In this document: positions 7,397 through 16,998 of the stretch, one piece after another
Layout: the number at the start of each line of letters is the position of its first letter
Numbering within the stretch: the stretch's first letter is position 1
DNA from: Actinokineospora auranticolor
Lineage (GTDB): Bacteria > Actinomycetota > Actinomycetes > Mycobacteriales > Pseudonocardiaceae
Assembly (NCBI RefSeq): GCF_002934265.1
Contig: NZ_PTIX01000021.1
Coordinates: 1 to 64,000 of the forward strand
DNA: 64,000 nt
Direction of reading: 5' to 3'
Program-made: the position numbers and the translations under genes
The notes under the pieces: model-generated
Database searches by the model: none
What the model was told of the DNA's origin: nothing
The model's input: only the letters and a program-made list of their open reading frames with translations

Positions 7397-9186
7397 GTGC
7401 CCGGCAGCACGTTGGCGACGAAGTAGTCGGCCAGCGCGTCCGGGGTGAACTTGTCGTCGTCGCGCGGCCTACTACGGGTGATCCACCCGACCAAGGGCCG
7501 GTCTTGCACGGTGAAGACCAGCACGCCGCTGCTGCTGCTCACGCCCGCGCGGAAGTAGCCGCCCAGACCGTTGCCGCGCCAGTCTGCGCGCACGTGGTCG
7601 CCCTCTGTCATGTCGCCGAGTTCGGCTTCCAGGAGGCTCTCCACCTCGTCCTGGGAGCTCAGCTGCGCGTAGCTGACGCTGTAGGAGCCCTGGAGCGCGC
7701 AGGTGACGTCGGCGGGTTCGCCGCCCGCCTGGCACTTGTTGTTGTCGGCGATCGTGCCCGCGAGCTGGCGCAGGCAGGCGGTGAAGCCCGTGCCGTCCTT
7801 GGTGCCCTCGGTCTGGCAGGACTCCGCGCTCGGCAGGCTGTCCGAGCTGGTCATGAGGTAGATCCCGGTGGCCGCGGCGAGCACCAGGACCACGGCGGCG
7901 GCGGCGATGAACGGCAGCGCGCGGCGGCTCTTGTGGGCCTCGGGGCGGCGCGGTGTCGGGAAGTTGCTTTGCAGCGGACCGGTGTAGGTGGCGGTGCTCG
8001 GGAAGTTCCCCGTCACCGGCGGCGCCGGGATGTGCTGCTGCTGCGGCGTTACCGGGTTGAGCTGCGGAGGCGGTATCGGGTTGGGCTGGGAGGGCTGGGC
8101 CACCGGGGCGGCTCGGTTGGCGCTGTCGTAGCTGACCAGGTGCGCGCCCAACGCGACGGCCGTCTCGGGCTGGTCGAGGCTGACCGGCACGACCCTCAGC
8201 TGCTCGGCGAGCAGGGTCGCGACCAGGGGGATCCGACTTGAGCCACCGACGAGGTAGATACCGGCGAGCCTGTCCGGGGTAAGACCGGTCGCGCGGATCG
8301 TGCCGCTAAGAAGCTCGACGCTGCGAAGAAGACTCGGACGGATAAGAGCTTCCAACTCGGTCCGCGTGACCAGCACGTCGTCGAAGGGCACCGGCATCGG
8401 CACCTCGGTCTGCGGGTGCCGGGACAGTGCTTCCTTGGCCCCCCTGACGTCTTCTTGGAGCGCTCGGCGGGACCGGCGGTCGGCCGTGCTCTCGGGGCGT
8501 AGTAGGTGCTGCCAGGCCCGCGGGTCGCGGTGCGAGACCGACCGGCCCACGTGCTCCATCAGCGCTTGGTCGACGTCGACGCCGCCAAGGTCTGGCAGAC
8601 CGTTCTCGGCCAAGACGGAGAACCCACCAGGGTTGGCACCGACCACGGCCACGTCGAAGGTGCCCGCACCGAGGTCGTAGACCGCCAATGCCTGACCGGG
8701 GTGCAGGGTGTGGCCAAGAGAGGTGAAATGCGCCGCTGCGGCGACCGGCTCGGGCACCAGCACGACCGAACCGATACCAACCTGTCGAGCCGCGGCGAGC
8801 AGCACGTTGCGCCGCACCGGCCCCCACTGCGCGGGGTGGGTCAAGCGGACCTCGTCCGGCTGACCACCGCCGAGCTGGCGGGAGATCTCCTTGAGCACGT
8901 GCGCGAGGATCGCCGCCAACGCCTCGGTGACGGGCACGACGACGTCGCCGAGCAGCAGCGTGCCCTCGTCGACGCGGCGCTTGGGGTTGGGCTCGAAGCG
9001 CGCCGGGTCCAGCCGCGCCCGGCGCTCGGCCTCACGGCCGACGACCAAGCCGCCGTCCTCGCTCGCGTAGACCGCTGACGGCATCGTTGTGGCGCCGTCG
9101 ACCTCGACGACCCTCGGCGCCCTACCATGCGCGGACAGCACCGCGACGGTGTTGGACGTGCCTAGATCAATGGACAACACCCGCAC
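7393..9186 (-). CDS. Membrane-anchored Hsp70-like protein, second copy
   Basis: A 597-residue protein. Residues 1 to about 350 form an Hsp70/actin-fold ATPase. It has phosphate-1 motif IDLGTSNTVAVLS at the N-terminus, phosphate-2 YDLGAGTFDVAV and adenosine motif GIYLVGGSSRIPLVA. No substrate-binding domain follows. Instead there is a proline/glutamine-rich linker (about 360-415), one TM helix (about 425-445) and an extracytoplasmic C-terminal domain of about 150 residues with several cysteines. It is a diverged duplicate of the upstream gene at 9226-11178. The GTG at 9186 has GGGAGG nine bases upstream. The two are 39 bases apart and probably co-transcribed. The function is unknown; an ATP-driven membrane sensor or chaperone is a guess from the architecture. 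Confidence 0.82.
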   Translation of the reverse strand: MRVLSIDLGTSNTVAVLSAHGRAPRVVEVDGATTMPSAVYASEDGGLVVGREAERRARLDPARFEPNPKRRVDEGTLLLGDVVVPVTEALAAILAHVLKEISRQLGGGQPDEVRLTHPAQWGPVRRNVLLAAARQVGIGSVVLVPEPVAAAAHFTSLGHTLHPGQALAVYDLGAGTFDVAVVGANPGGFSVLAENGLPDLGGVDVDQALMEHVGRSVSHRDPRAWQHLLRPESTADRRSRRALQEDVRGAKEALSRHPQTEVPMPVPFDDVLVTRTELEALIRPSLLRSVELLSGTIRATGLTPDRLAGIYLVGGSSRIPLVATLLAEQLRVVPVSLDQPETAVALGAHLVSYDSANRAAPVAQPSQPNPIPPPQLNPVTPQQQHIPAPPVTGNFPSTATYTGPLQSNFPTPRRPEAHKSRRALPFIAAAAVVLVLAAATGIYLMTSSDSLPSAESCQTEGTKDGTGFTACLRQLAGTIADNNKCQAGGEPADVTCALQGSYSVSYAQLSSQDEVESLLEAELGDMTEGDHVRADWRGNGLGGYFRAGVSSSSGVLVFTVQDRPLVGWITRSRPRDDDKFTPDALADYFVANVLPGT

Positions 9187-9225
9187 GGGGTTACTACCTC
9201 CCAGTGACTACCCGCGACCTGCGCG

Positions 9226-11178
9226 TCACGCGTCGCCGGTGGGCATCACGTGCTTCTTGAAGTAGTCCACCATCCCATCGGGCGTACCGCCGGACAGGTC
9301 CGCGACAATGCCCACGACGGGCGCGTCCTTCACGGTGAACAACAACAACGCGGCGCCGCTATCTGTCCCCACCGCGTAGTAGGTGCCCGATTTGCCACCG
9401 CCGTTCCAAGCGTCGGATTTGGTTTCCGACATGGAGAAGCCGAGTTGGCCGATTACCTCGTCGACGCTCTGCTTGGCCTGATCGGCGCTGGCGAAGTGCC
9501 CGTAGACGATGTAGTTGCCATCGACCTGGCAGGTGGCCATGTCGGCGCCCGGGGTGGACTGCGTCTTGCCGCTGAGCTTCATGCCGGTCGTGCAGTTCTC
9601 TTGGGCGATGGGCCCGGCCAGTTCCTTCGTGCACGGGGTGAAGCCGTGGGAGTCGACCGTGCGATCGCTGCAATCGGCCTTGAGCCCACCCTTACCCGAC
9701 ATGACGATGATGGTGCTGACCACGCCGATGACCACTACGGCCACGATCGCGGCGGCGACGTACCAGGGCCGGTTCGAGCCGCGCCTGGCGGGCGCGGGGG
9801 TCGGCACGTGGTGGATCACCGGGGTCGGCACGGACGGCGGGTTCTGCACCGGCGTCGGCATCGAGGGCGGGTTCTGCGGCGAGGGGATCTGCGCGACCTG
9901 CGGCGGGGTCTGCACCGGCACCGGGCGCGACGGCGGGCCGACCACGTGCTGCGGGTGGGTGCCGGGGTACTGCTGCACCGGGATGGGGGCGCTCGGCGGG
10001 TTCTGCGTCGGCGGCGCCGGGGTGAAGCTGCTGTTGCGGGGCACCATGGCCTGGCTGCGCCGGACCGCGTCGATGGTGTTGGACATGTCGCCCGTGCGCA
10101 TCGTGATGCCCTCTTGCGGCACGTGGTGCGCGCCGAGGGCGACGGCGGTCTCGGGCTGGTCGAGGCTGGTGGGCACGACCCGCATCTGCTCGGCGATCAG
10201 GGTCGCCACCAGCGGGATGCGGCTGGAGCCGCCGACCAGGTAGATGCCCGCGAGGCGGTCCGGGGAGAGGCCGGTCGCGCGGATGGTGCCCGCGAGGAGT
10301 TCGACGCTGCGGAGCATGCCGGGGCGGATGAGCGCCTCCAGCTCGACGCGCGTGACGAGCACGTCGTCGAAGGGCTCGGGGAGGGGGACCTCGGTCTGGG
10401 GGTGCCGGGAGAGGGCTTCCTTGGACGCCTTCACGTCCTCGCGCAACGCGCGCTGGGCGCGGCGGTCGCCGGTGGACTCCGGACGTAAGAGGCGTTGCCA
10501 ACCGGCGGGGTCGCGGTGGGAGATCTGACGACCGACGTGCTCTAAGAGGGCTTGGTCGACGTCAAGACCACCGAGGTCGGGCAGACCCGCCTCGGCCAAG
10601 ACGACGAAGCCGTTCTGCGTGGCGCTCACGATCGCCACGTCGAAGGTGCCCGCGCCCAGGTCGTAGACGGCCAGCGCCTGGCCGGGGGCCAGGGTCTGCC
10701 CGGGGAACGAGGCGAAGTGCGCGGCGGCGGCGACCGGTTCGGGCACCAGGACCAGGTTGGAGCCCATACCCGCCTGCCGGGCCGCGGACAGCAGCACGTT
10801 GCGCCGCACGGGGCCCCACTGCGCGGGGTGGGTCAGCCGGACCTCGTCGGGTTTCTTGTTGCCGAGCTGGCGGGAGGTCTCGTCGACGACGCGCCGCAGC
10901 ACCCCGGCGAGCGCGTCGGTGACCGGCACCACGGCGTCGCCGAGCAGCAGCGTGCCCTCGTCGACGCGGCGCTTGGGGTTGGGCTCGAAGCGGGAGGGGT
11001 CGAGGCGGGCGCGGCGCTCGGCGTCGCGGCCGACGACCAGGCCGCCGTCCTCGCCCGCGAACACGGCCGAGGGCATCATCGACGCGCCGTCGACGTCGAC
11101 CACCCGGGGTGGGCGGCCGTGCGCGGACAACACGGCGACGGTGTTCGACGTGCCGAGATCGACCGACAGGACGTTCAC
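9226..11178 (-). CDS. Membrane-anchored Hsp70-like protein, first copy
   Basis: A 650-residue paralogue of the next gene with the same plan. The Hsp70 ATPase head (residues 1 to about 355) contains VDLGTSNTVAVLS, YDLGAGTFDVAI and GIYLVGGSSRIPLVA. A long proline-rich linker with repeated NPPS motifs (PTPVQNPPSVPTPV) follows to about residue 465. Then come one TM helix (about 472-494) and an exported domain of about 150 residues with four cysteines. The start is GTG 11178 with GGGGAG just upstream. The open frame continues far upstream through the antisense strand of lhr, but that part is a shadow. It is divergent from lhr across 291 bases that should hold both promoters. Confidence 0.82.
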   Translation of the reverse strand: MNVLSVDLGTSNTVAVLSAHGRPPRVVDVDGASMMPSAVFAGEDGGLVVGRDAERRARLDPSRFEPNPKRRVDEGTLLLGDAVVPVTDALAGVLRRVVDETSRQLGNKKPDEVRLTHPAQWGPVRRNVLLSAARQAGMGSNLVLVPEPVAAAAHFASFPGQTLAPGQALAVYDLGAGTFDVAIVSATQNGFVVLAEAGLPDLGGLDVDQALLEHVGRQISHRDPAGWQRLLRPESTGDRRAQRALREDVKASKEALSRHPQTEVPLPEPFDDVLVTRVELEALIRPGMLRSVELLAGTIRATGLSPDRLAGIYLVGGSSRIPLVATLIAEQMRVVPTSLDQPETAVALGAHHVPQEGITMRTGDMSNTIDAVRRSQAMVPRNSSFTPAPPTQNPPSAPIPVQQYPGTHPQHVVGPPSRPVPVQTPPQVAQIPSPQNPPSMPTPVQNPPSVPTPVIHHVPTPAPARRGSNRPWYVAAAIVAVVVIGVVSTIIVMSGKGGLKADCSDRTVDSHGFTPCTKELAGPIAQENCTTGMKLSGKTQSTPGADMATCQVDGNYIVYGHFASADQAKQSVDEVIGQLGFSMSETKSDAWNGGGKSGTYYAVGTDSGAALLLFTVKDAPVVGIVADLSGGTPDGMVDYFKKHVMPTGDA

Positions 11179-11469
11179 TGCTCTCCCCTCAAACAACAAC
11201 CCCGACCCTGCTTCCCCCAGGGTGTCGTCGCAGATGCTCCCATGCGCGATACGCCCTGTGGGTCCGGTCTCCCAGATCGGCCGCCCCGCCGAACCGCCGA
11301 ACCGGGTGCCCCACCGTACCCAGGAGTGGACCACGGTCCCAGGGCGAACACCGTGAGGTCCCGGGTGGACACTCCCCGCGATGATCGCGAGTTGTCCACA
11401 TACACCGGATTCGTCCACCGGAACGGCGGTGGCGTGGAAGTGTCGGACACCAGGGGTAACCATGGGGTC

Positions 11470-14400
11470 GTGACCGATGACGTGCTCGACCTCTTCACGG
11501 CCCCGACCAGGCAGTGGTTCAGCGGGGCCTTCGCCGCGCCCACCGCGGCCCAGGCCGGTGCCTGGCGCGCGGCGGCGGCGGGCGAGCACGCGCTCGTGGT
11601 GGCGCCGACGGGCTCCGGCAAGACGCTGGCGGCGTTCCTGTGGGCGTTGGACCGGTTGGCCGCGGAAGGCGTCCCGGAGGACGCCAAACGGCGGTGCCGG
11701 GTGCTGTACGTGTCCCCGTTGAAGGCGTTGGCCGTGGACGTCCAGCGGAACCTGCGCGCGCCGCTGGCCGGGATCCGGCAGGCGGCGCACCGGCTGGGGG
11801 TGTCCGAGCCGGACATCACCGTCGGCACGCGCACCGGCGACACCCCGGCGGAGGAGCGGCGGTCGTTCGCCAGGACACCGCCGGACGTGCTGGTCACCAC
11901 GCCGGAGTCGCTGTTCCTGCTGCTCACCTCGGCGGCCCGGGAGTCGCTGCGCGGGGTGCGCACGGTGATCGTGGACGAGGTGCACGCGGTGGCGGGCGCC
12001 AAGCGCGGGTCGCACCTGGCGCTGTCGCTGGAGCGGTTGGACGCGCTGCTGGAGCGGCCCGCGCAGCGCATCGGTCTGTCCGCGACGGTGCGGCCGGTGG
12101 AGGAGGTGAGCGGCTACCTCGGTGGCGGGCGACCGGTCACTCTCGTTCAGCCGGAGATCGGCAAGACGGTGCTGATCCGGGTGGAGGTCCCGGTGGCCGA
12201 CATGGCGACCCTGAGCGAGGGTCCGGCCGCGCCGGTCGACCCGGACTCGCCGGAGCCGCCCGCGCAGGCCTCCATCTGGCCCAAGGTGGAGCAGCGGGTG
12301 TTGGAGCTGGTGCGCGCGCACCGGTCGACCATCGTCTTCGCCAACTCGCGGCGGCTGGCCGAGCGGCTGACGGCCCGGCTCAACGAGCTGGCGGCCGAGG
12401 AGAGCGAGGTGCCCACCCGGTTCCCGGCCCAGGCGATCGGGCAGTCCGGGCTGACCACGATGGTCGAGTCGGTGGTGGCCAGGGCGCACCACGGGTCGAT
12501 GTCGCGCGAGCAGCGCACGCTGGTGGAGGAGGACCTCAAGTCGGGGCGGCTGCCGTGCGTGGTGGCCACCTCGTCGCTGGAGCTGGGCATCGACATGGGC
12601 GCGGTCGACCTGGTGGTGCAGGTGGAGGCGCCGCCCACGGTGGCCTCGGGGTTGCAGCGGGTGGGCCGGGCCGGGCACCAGGTGGGCGCGGTCTCGCAGG
12701 GGGTGATGTTCCCGAAGTTCCGCGGCGACCTGGTGTCGTGCGCGGTGGTGGCGGAGCGGATGGCGCAGGGCGCGATCGAGGCGGTGCGCTACCCGCGCAA
12801 CCCGCTGGACGTGCTGGCCCAGCACGTGGTGGCGATGGTGGCGCTGGAGCCGTGGACGGTGGACGGGCTGGCCGCGCTGGTGCGCCGGGCGGCGCCGTAC
12901 GCGGCGCTGCCGGACTCGGCGCTGCACTCGGTGCTGGACATGCTGGCGGGCCGGTACCCGAGCGAGGAGTTCGGCGAGCTGCGGCCGCGGATCACCTGGG
13001 ACCGGATCACCGGCGAGCTGCGCGGCAGGCCTGGGGCGCAGCGGTTGGCGGTCACCTCCGGCGGCACCATCCCGGACCGCGGGCTGTTCACCGTGATGAC
13101 CCCGGCGGACGAGCGCGGCGCGGGGTCGCGGGTGGGCGAGCTGGACGAGGAGATGGTCTACGAGTCGCGGGTGGGCGACACGTTCCTGCTCGGCACGTCG
13201 TCGTGGCGGGTCCAGGACATCACCCACGACCGCGTGATCGTCACCCCTGCGCCGGGGGAGCCCGCGCGGATGCCGTTCTGGAAGGGCGACGCCCCCGGCA
13301 GGCCGCTGGAGCTGGGTCGGGCGCTGGGCGCGTTCCTGCGTGAACTGTCCGCTTCGGACGAACCGGCGGCGCGGTCGCGGGCGGCGGCGGCCGGGTTGGA
13401 CGAGTGGGCCGTCGACAACCTCTTGGCGTACCTGGGTGAGCAGCGCGAGTCCACCCGGCACGTGCCGGACGACCGGACCGTGCTGGTGGAGCGGTTCCGC
13501 GACGAGCTGGGCGACTGGCGGCTGGTGGTGCACTCGCCGTTCGGGGCGCAGGTCAACGCGCCGTGGGCGCTGGCCATCGGGGCGCGGCTGCGGGAGCGGC
13601 GCGGGGTGGACGCGCAGATCGCGCACGCGGACGACGGGATCGTGGTGCGGTTGCCGGACGCGGTCGACGACGCCGGTCAGGAGGTGGTGGCCGGGATCGA
13701 GGACGTGCTGCTGGACCCGGACGAGGTCGAGCAGGTCGTGGTGGCCGAGGTGGGTGGCTCGGCGCTGTTCGCGTCCCGGTTCCGCGAGTGCGCGGCCCGG
13801 TCGCTGCTGCTGCCCCGGCGCGATCCCCGGCGCCGGACCCCGTTGTGGCAGCAGCGGCAGCGGTCGGCGCAGTTGCTGTCGGTGGCGGCGAAGTACGAGC
13901 GGTTCCCGGTGGTGCTGGAGGCGATGCGCGAGTGCCTGCAGGACGTCTACGACGTGGCGGGGCTGCGCGAGCTGATGTCGGACGTGCGGGCCCGGCGGGT
14001 GCGGGTGGTGGAGGTGGAGACGCCGTCGGCGTCGCCGTTCGCGCGCAGCCTGCTGTTCGGGTACGTCGGGATGTTCCTGTACGGCACGGACGTGCCGCTG
14101 GCCGAGCGGCGGGCGGCGGCGCTGTCGCTGGACAGCGCGCTGCTGGCCGAGCTGCTGGGCTCGGAGGCGATCCGGGAGCTGCTCGACCCCGAGGTGCTGG
14201 CCGAGGTGGAGCGGTCGCTGCAGCGGCTGGACCCGCAGCGGCACGCCCGGCACGCCGAGGACGCCGCCGACCTGTTGCGGTTCTTGGGAGACCTGTCGGT
14301 GGCGGAGGCCGCCGAGCGCGGGGTGCGGCCGGAGTGGTTGGCGGAGCTGGAAACCACGCGCCGGGTGCTGCGGGTGCGGATCGCGGGCGAGGAGCGGTTC

Positions 14401-16122
14401 ATCGCCATCGAGGACGCGGGCCGGGTGCGCGACGCGTTGGGCACCGCGCTGCCGGTGGGGGTGCCGGAGGCGTTCACCGAGCCGGTGGCCGACCCGGTCG
14501 GCGACCTGCTGGCCCGCTACGCCCGCACGCACGGGCCGTTCCCGGCGGCCGAGGCGGCGGAGCGGTTCGGGCTCGGCGTCTCGGTGGTCACGGGTGTGCT
14601 GGAACGGCTGGCGGGCGCGGGTCGGTTGGTGCGCGGGGAGTTGCGGCCGGGCGGGACCCACACGGAGTACTGCGACGCGGAGGTGCTGCGGCGGCTGCGG
14701 CGCACGTCGCTGGCCCGGCTGCGGGCCGAGGTGGAGCCGGTGGAACCCGCCGCGCTGGGGCGGTTCCTGCCGAGCTGGCACGGGATCGGGCGGCGGTCGC
14801 GGTCGGCGCCGACGGCCGACGACGTGCTGACGGTGGTGGAGCAGTTGGCGGGCGCGCCGCTGCCCGCGAGCGCGGTGGAGTCGCTGGTGCTGCCCGCGCG
14901 GCTGCCGGGGTACGCGCCCGCGCTGCTCGACGAGCTGACGGCGGCGGGTGAGGTCACCTGGTGCGGGTCCGGGTCGCTGGCGGGCGGGGACGGGTGGGTG
15001 GCGTTCGCGCCGACGGACGTGGCCGACCTGCTGCTGCCCGAGGTGGAGGAGGCGGTGCCGGACACGCCCCTGCACACCGCCGTGCTGTCCGCGCTCGACG
15101 GTGGGGCGTTGTTCTTCCGCCAGGTCGCGGACCGGGTGGGGGCGCAACTGCTCGACGGGGGCGCGGAGGCGCCCGGCGACCAGGACGTGGTGACCGCGTT
15201 GTGGGACCTGGTGTGGGGCGGGCTGGTCACGAACGACACCATCGCGCCGTTGCGGGCGTTGGTGGTGGGCAAGGGAGCCGCGCACAAGCCGCGGCGGTCG
15301 GCGCCGCGCGGCCGGTACGCGCGGCTGCGGACGGCCCGCCCCGCGATGCCGAGCCGTAGTGGGCCGCCGACGGTCGGTGGGCGGTGGTCGCTGGTGGTGC
15401 CGCGTGAACTCGACCCGACGCGGCGGGCGCACGCGCGCGCGGAGGCGTTCCTGGAGCGGCACGGCGTGTTGACCCGTGGCGCGCTCGACACCGAGCGGGT
15501 GACGGGTGGGTTCAGCGGTATCTACAAGGTGTTGCGGGCGATGGAGGAGTCCGGCCAGATCATCCGCGGGTACGTGGTGGAGGGGTTGGGGGCTTCGCAG
15601 TTCGCGGCTCGTGGTGCCGTGGACCGGCTTCGCGCCGTGTCCAAACAGGACTCTCTACCTGAAGAGCCGCGCCTTGACCCGTCCGTGGTGGCTCCGGGCT
15701 GGCCCACCCCGGCCGCGTTGCTGCGCGGCGGACCGGCACCACGGGAGCGGGTGGACACCGCCGTGATCCTCGCGGCGGCCGACCCGGCGCAGCCCTACGG
15801 CGCCGCGCTGGACTGGCCGGATCCGGTCGGCGAGGGCAAGCACCGGCCGGGCCGGAAGGCGGGCGCGCTGGTGGCGTTGGTGGACGGTGTCCCCGCCCTC
15901 TACGTCGAACGCGGCGGCCGAACCCTGCTGTCCTTCACCGACGACGAGCCCGCGCTCCGCGCCGCGGCCCGGGGATTGGTCCGCGCCGTCCAGGATGGCT
16001 GGCTGGGCTCCCTGTCGGTCCGCAAGGCCGACGGCGAGGTGGCGCTGACCTCCACCCTGTCCGGCATCCTCCGCGACGCGGGTTTCCAGGCCACGCCCCA
16101 GGGCTTGCGGCTGCGGTCATGA
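11470..16122 (+). CDS. lhr: Large ATP-dependent helicase Lhr
   Basis: A 1550-residue superfamily-2 helicase of the Lhr (large helicase-related) family, an ATP-dependent 3'-5' translocase implicated in DNA repair. Visible motifs are I (APTGSGKT, 45-52), II DEVH (about 168-171), motif III LSATVRP and VVATSSLELGIDMGAVD plus QRVGRAGHQ (motifs V-VI). The long C-terminal Lhr-specific region follows, with winged-helix-like segments. The length agrees with mycobacterial Lhr, about 1500 residues. The start is taken at GTG 11470, just before the conserved part; a GTG about 12 codons upstream is possible. In mycobacteria lhr is reported to be damage-inducible. No LexA box was found in the upstream 290 bases here. 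Confidence 0.93.
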   Translation: MTDDVLDLFTAPTRQWFSGAFAAPTAAQAGAWRAAAAGEHALVVAPTGSGKTLAAFLWALDRLAAEGVPEDAKRRCRVLYVSPLKALAVDVQRNLRAPLAGIRQAAHRLGVSEPDITVGTRTGDTPAEERRSFARTPPDVLVTTPESLFLLLTSAARESLRGVRTVIVDEVHAVAGAKRGSHLALSLERLDALLERPAQRIGLSATVRPVEEVSGYLGGGRPVTLVQPEIGKTVLIRVEVPVADMATLSEGPAAPVDPDSPEPPAQASIWPKVEQRVLELVRAHRSTIVFANSRRLAERLTARLNELAAEESEVPTRFPAQAIGQSGLTTMVESVVARAHHGSMSREQRTLVEEDLKSGRLPCVVATSSLELGIDMGAVDLVVQVEAPPTVASGLQRVGRAGHQVGAVSQGVMFPKFRGDLVSCAVVAERMAQGAIEAVRYPRNPLDVLAQHVVAMVALEPWTVDGLAALVRRAAPYAALPDSALHSVLDMLAGRYPSEEFGELRPRITWDRITGELRGRPGAQRLAVTSGGTIPDRGLFTVMTPADERGAGSRVGELDEEMVYESRVGDTFLLGTSSWRVQDITHDRVIVTPAPGEPARMPFWKGDAPGRPLELGRALGAFLRELSASDEPAARSRAAAAGLDEWAVDNLLAYLGEQRESTRHVPDDRTVLVERFRDELGDWRLVVHSPFGAQVNAPWALAIGARLRERRGVDAQIAHADDGIVVRLPDAVDDAGQEVVAGIEDVLLDPDEVEQVVVAEVGGSALFASRFRECAARSLLLPRRDPRRRTPLWQQRQRSAQLLSVAAKYERFPVVLEAMRECLQDVYDVAGLRELMSDVRARRVRVVEVETPSASPFARSLLFGYVGMFLYGTDVPLAERRAAALSLDSALLAELLGSEAIRELLDPEVLAEVERSLQRLDPQRHARHAEDAADLLRFLGDLSVAEAAERGVRPEWLAELETTRRVLRVRIAGEERFIAIEDAGRVRDALGTALPVGVPEAFTEPVADPVGDLLARYARTHGPFPAAEAAERFGLGVSVVTGVLERLAGAGRLVRGELRPGGTHTEYCDAEVLRRLRRTSLARLRAEVEPVEPAALGRFLPSWHGIGRRSRSAPTADDVLTVVEQLAGAPLPASAVESLVLPARLPGYAPALLDELTAAGEVTWCGSGSLAGGDGWVAFAPTDVADLLLPEVEEAVPDTPLHTAVLSALDGGALFFRQVADRVGAQLLDGGAEAPGDQDVVTALWDLVWGGLVTNDTIAPLRALVVGKGAAHKPRRSAPRGRYARLRTARPAMPSRSGPPTVGGRWSLVVPRELDPTRRAHARAEAFLERHGVLTRGALDTERVTGGFSGIYKVLRAMEESGQIIRGYVVEGLGASQFAARGAVDRLRAVSKQDSLPEEPRLDPSVVAPGWPTPAALLRGGPAPRERVDTAVILAAADPAQPYGAALDWPDPVGEGKHRPGRKAGALVALVDGVPALYVERGGRTLLSFTDDEPALRAAARGLVRAVQDGWLGSLSVRKADGEVALTSTLSGILRDAGFQATPQGLRLRS

Positions 16123-16186
16123 CCGGAATCGCGAGGAGCACAAGGACTCCCGCGCCCCGGCGCGCCGACGTTCGTGACCGGTGCGG

Positions 16187-16918
16187 TCAGCGGGAGGACA
16201 GGACGCAGAACTCGTTGGCCTCGGGATCGCGGAGGACGTGCCAGGTGACGTCGGGGCCCTGGCCGATGTCGGCGGGGGTGGCGCCGAGGGCGCACAGGGC
16301 CTGGACGATCTCGGTCTGCTCATCGCCCGGTTCACCCGCGACCTCGAGGTGGAGGCGGTTCTTCGCGGTGTGCGGCGTCTCGCCGCGCAAGAACTCCAGC
16401 CACGGGCCGTGGCCCGGCAGGGCGCGCAGGGTGGCGAAGGCGGGTTCGTCGCGGACGATGCTCCAGTTGGTGGCCGCGGCCCAGAAGTTGGCCTGGGCGC
16501 CGGGATCGGCGGCGTCGACCACGATCGCGGCGACGCGGCCGGTGTCGGCGTACTCGGGGCGGGGTTCGAGGACGCAGAACTCGTTGCCCTCGGGGTCCCG
16601 CAGCACCACCCAGGGCACGTCGCCCTGCCCGATGTCGGCCCGGGTCGCGCCCAGCAGCTCGGCCCGGGCCACCACCGCGTCCTGGTCCGGCAGGGAGGAG
16701 CTGGACAGGTCCAGGTGCACCCGGTTGCGGGTCGTCTTCCGGTCGGGCACGGGCACGAAGGTGAGGCCCAGTCCCGCGCCGTCCTGGTCGGGGGCGACGA
16801 GGTCCACCTCTTCCTCGTTGGCGAGGGTGATCTCCCAGCCGAGCAGGTCCGCCCAGAACCGGGCCAGCCCGGCCATGTCCCCCGCGTCCCACCCGACACT
16901 GACCAATCGCGACGCCAT
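16187..16918 (-). CDS. Double glyoxalase-like (VOC) domain protein
   Basis: A 243-residue cytoplasmic protein made of two VOC (vicinal oxygen chelate) domains, about 1-120 and 127-243. Each ends in the signature of the glyoxalase_6 group (VLRDPEGNEFCVLEPRP and VLRDPEANEFCVLSSR). Such actinobacterial proteins are of unknown substrate; some are linked to metal-dependent detoxification or antibiotic binding. A paralogue of the same layout lies at 18201-18917, and the two bracket a sigma factor and its TM partner. It is convergent with lhr. The first ATG matches the paralogue start. Confidence 0.85.
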   Translation of the reverse strand: MASRLVSVGWDAGDMAGLARFWADLLGWEITLANEEEVDLVAPDQDGAGLGLTFVPVPDRKTTRNRVHLDLSSSSLPDQDAVVARAELLGATRADIGQGDVPWVVLRDPEGNEFCVLEPRPEYADTGRVAAIVVDAADPGAQANFWAAATNWSIVRDEPAFATLRALPGHGPWLEFLRGETPHTAKNRLHLEVAGEPGDEQTEIVQALCALGATPADIGQGPDVTWHVLRDPEANEFCVLSSR

Positions 16919-16998
16919 GCGCCCACGCTAGTGCAGGGCGCGGCTCCGGACGTGACGAACCCGCGCAACGCTTCCGCGGTCGTGGGATCGCTGGTGTG

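Noticed and set aside
9226-15462. A 2078-codon open frame on the minus strand spanning the Hsp70 gene and the whole antisense of lhr
   Set aside because: Only its last 650 codons have protein-like sequence. The rest is proline/arginine/histidine-rich shadow of the high-GC lhr gene; the true start is GTG 11178 with a good ribosome site.
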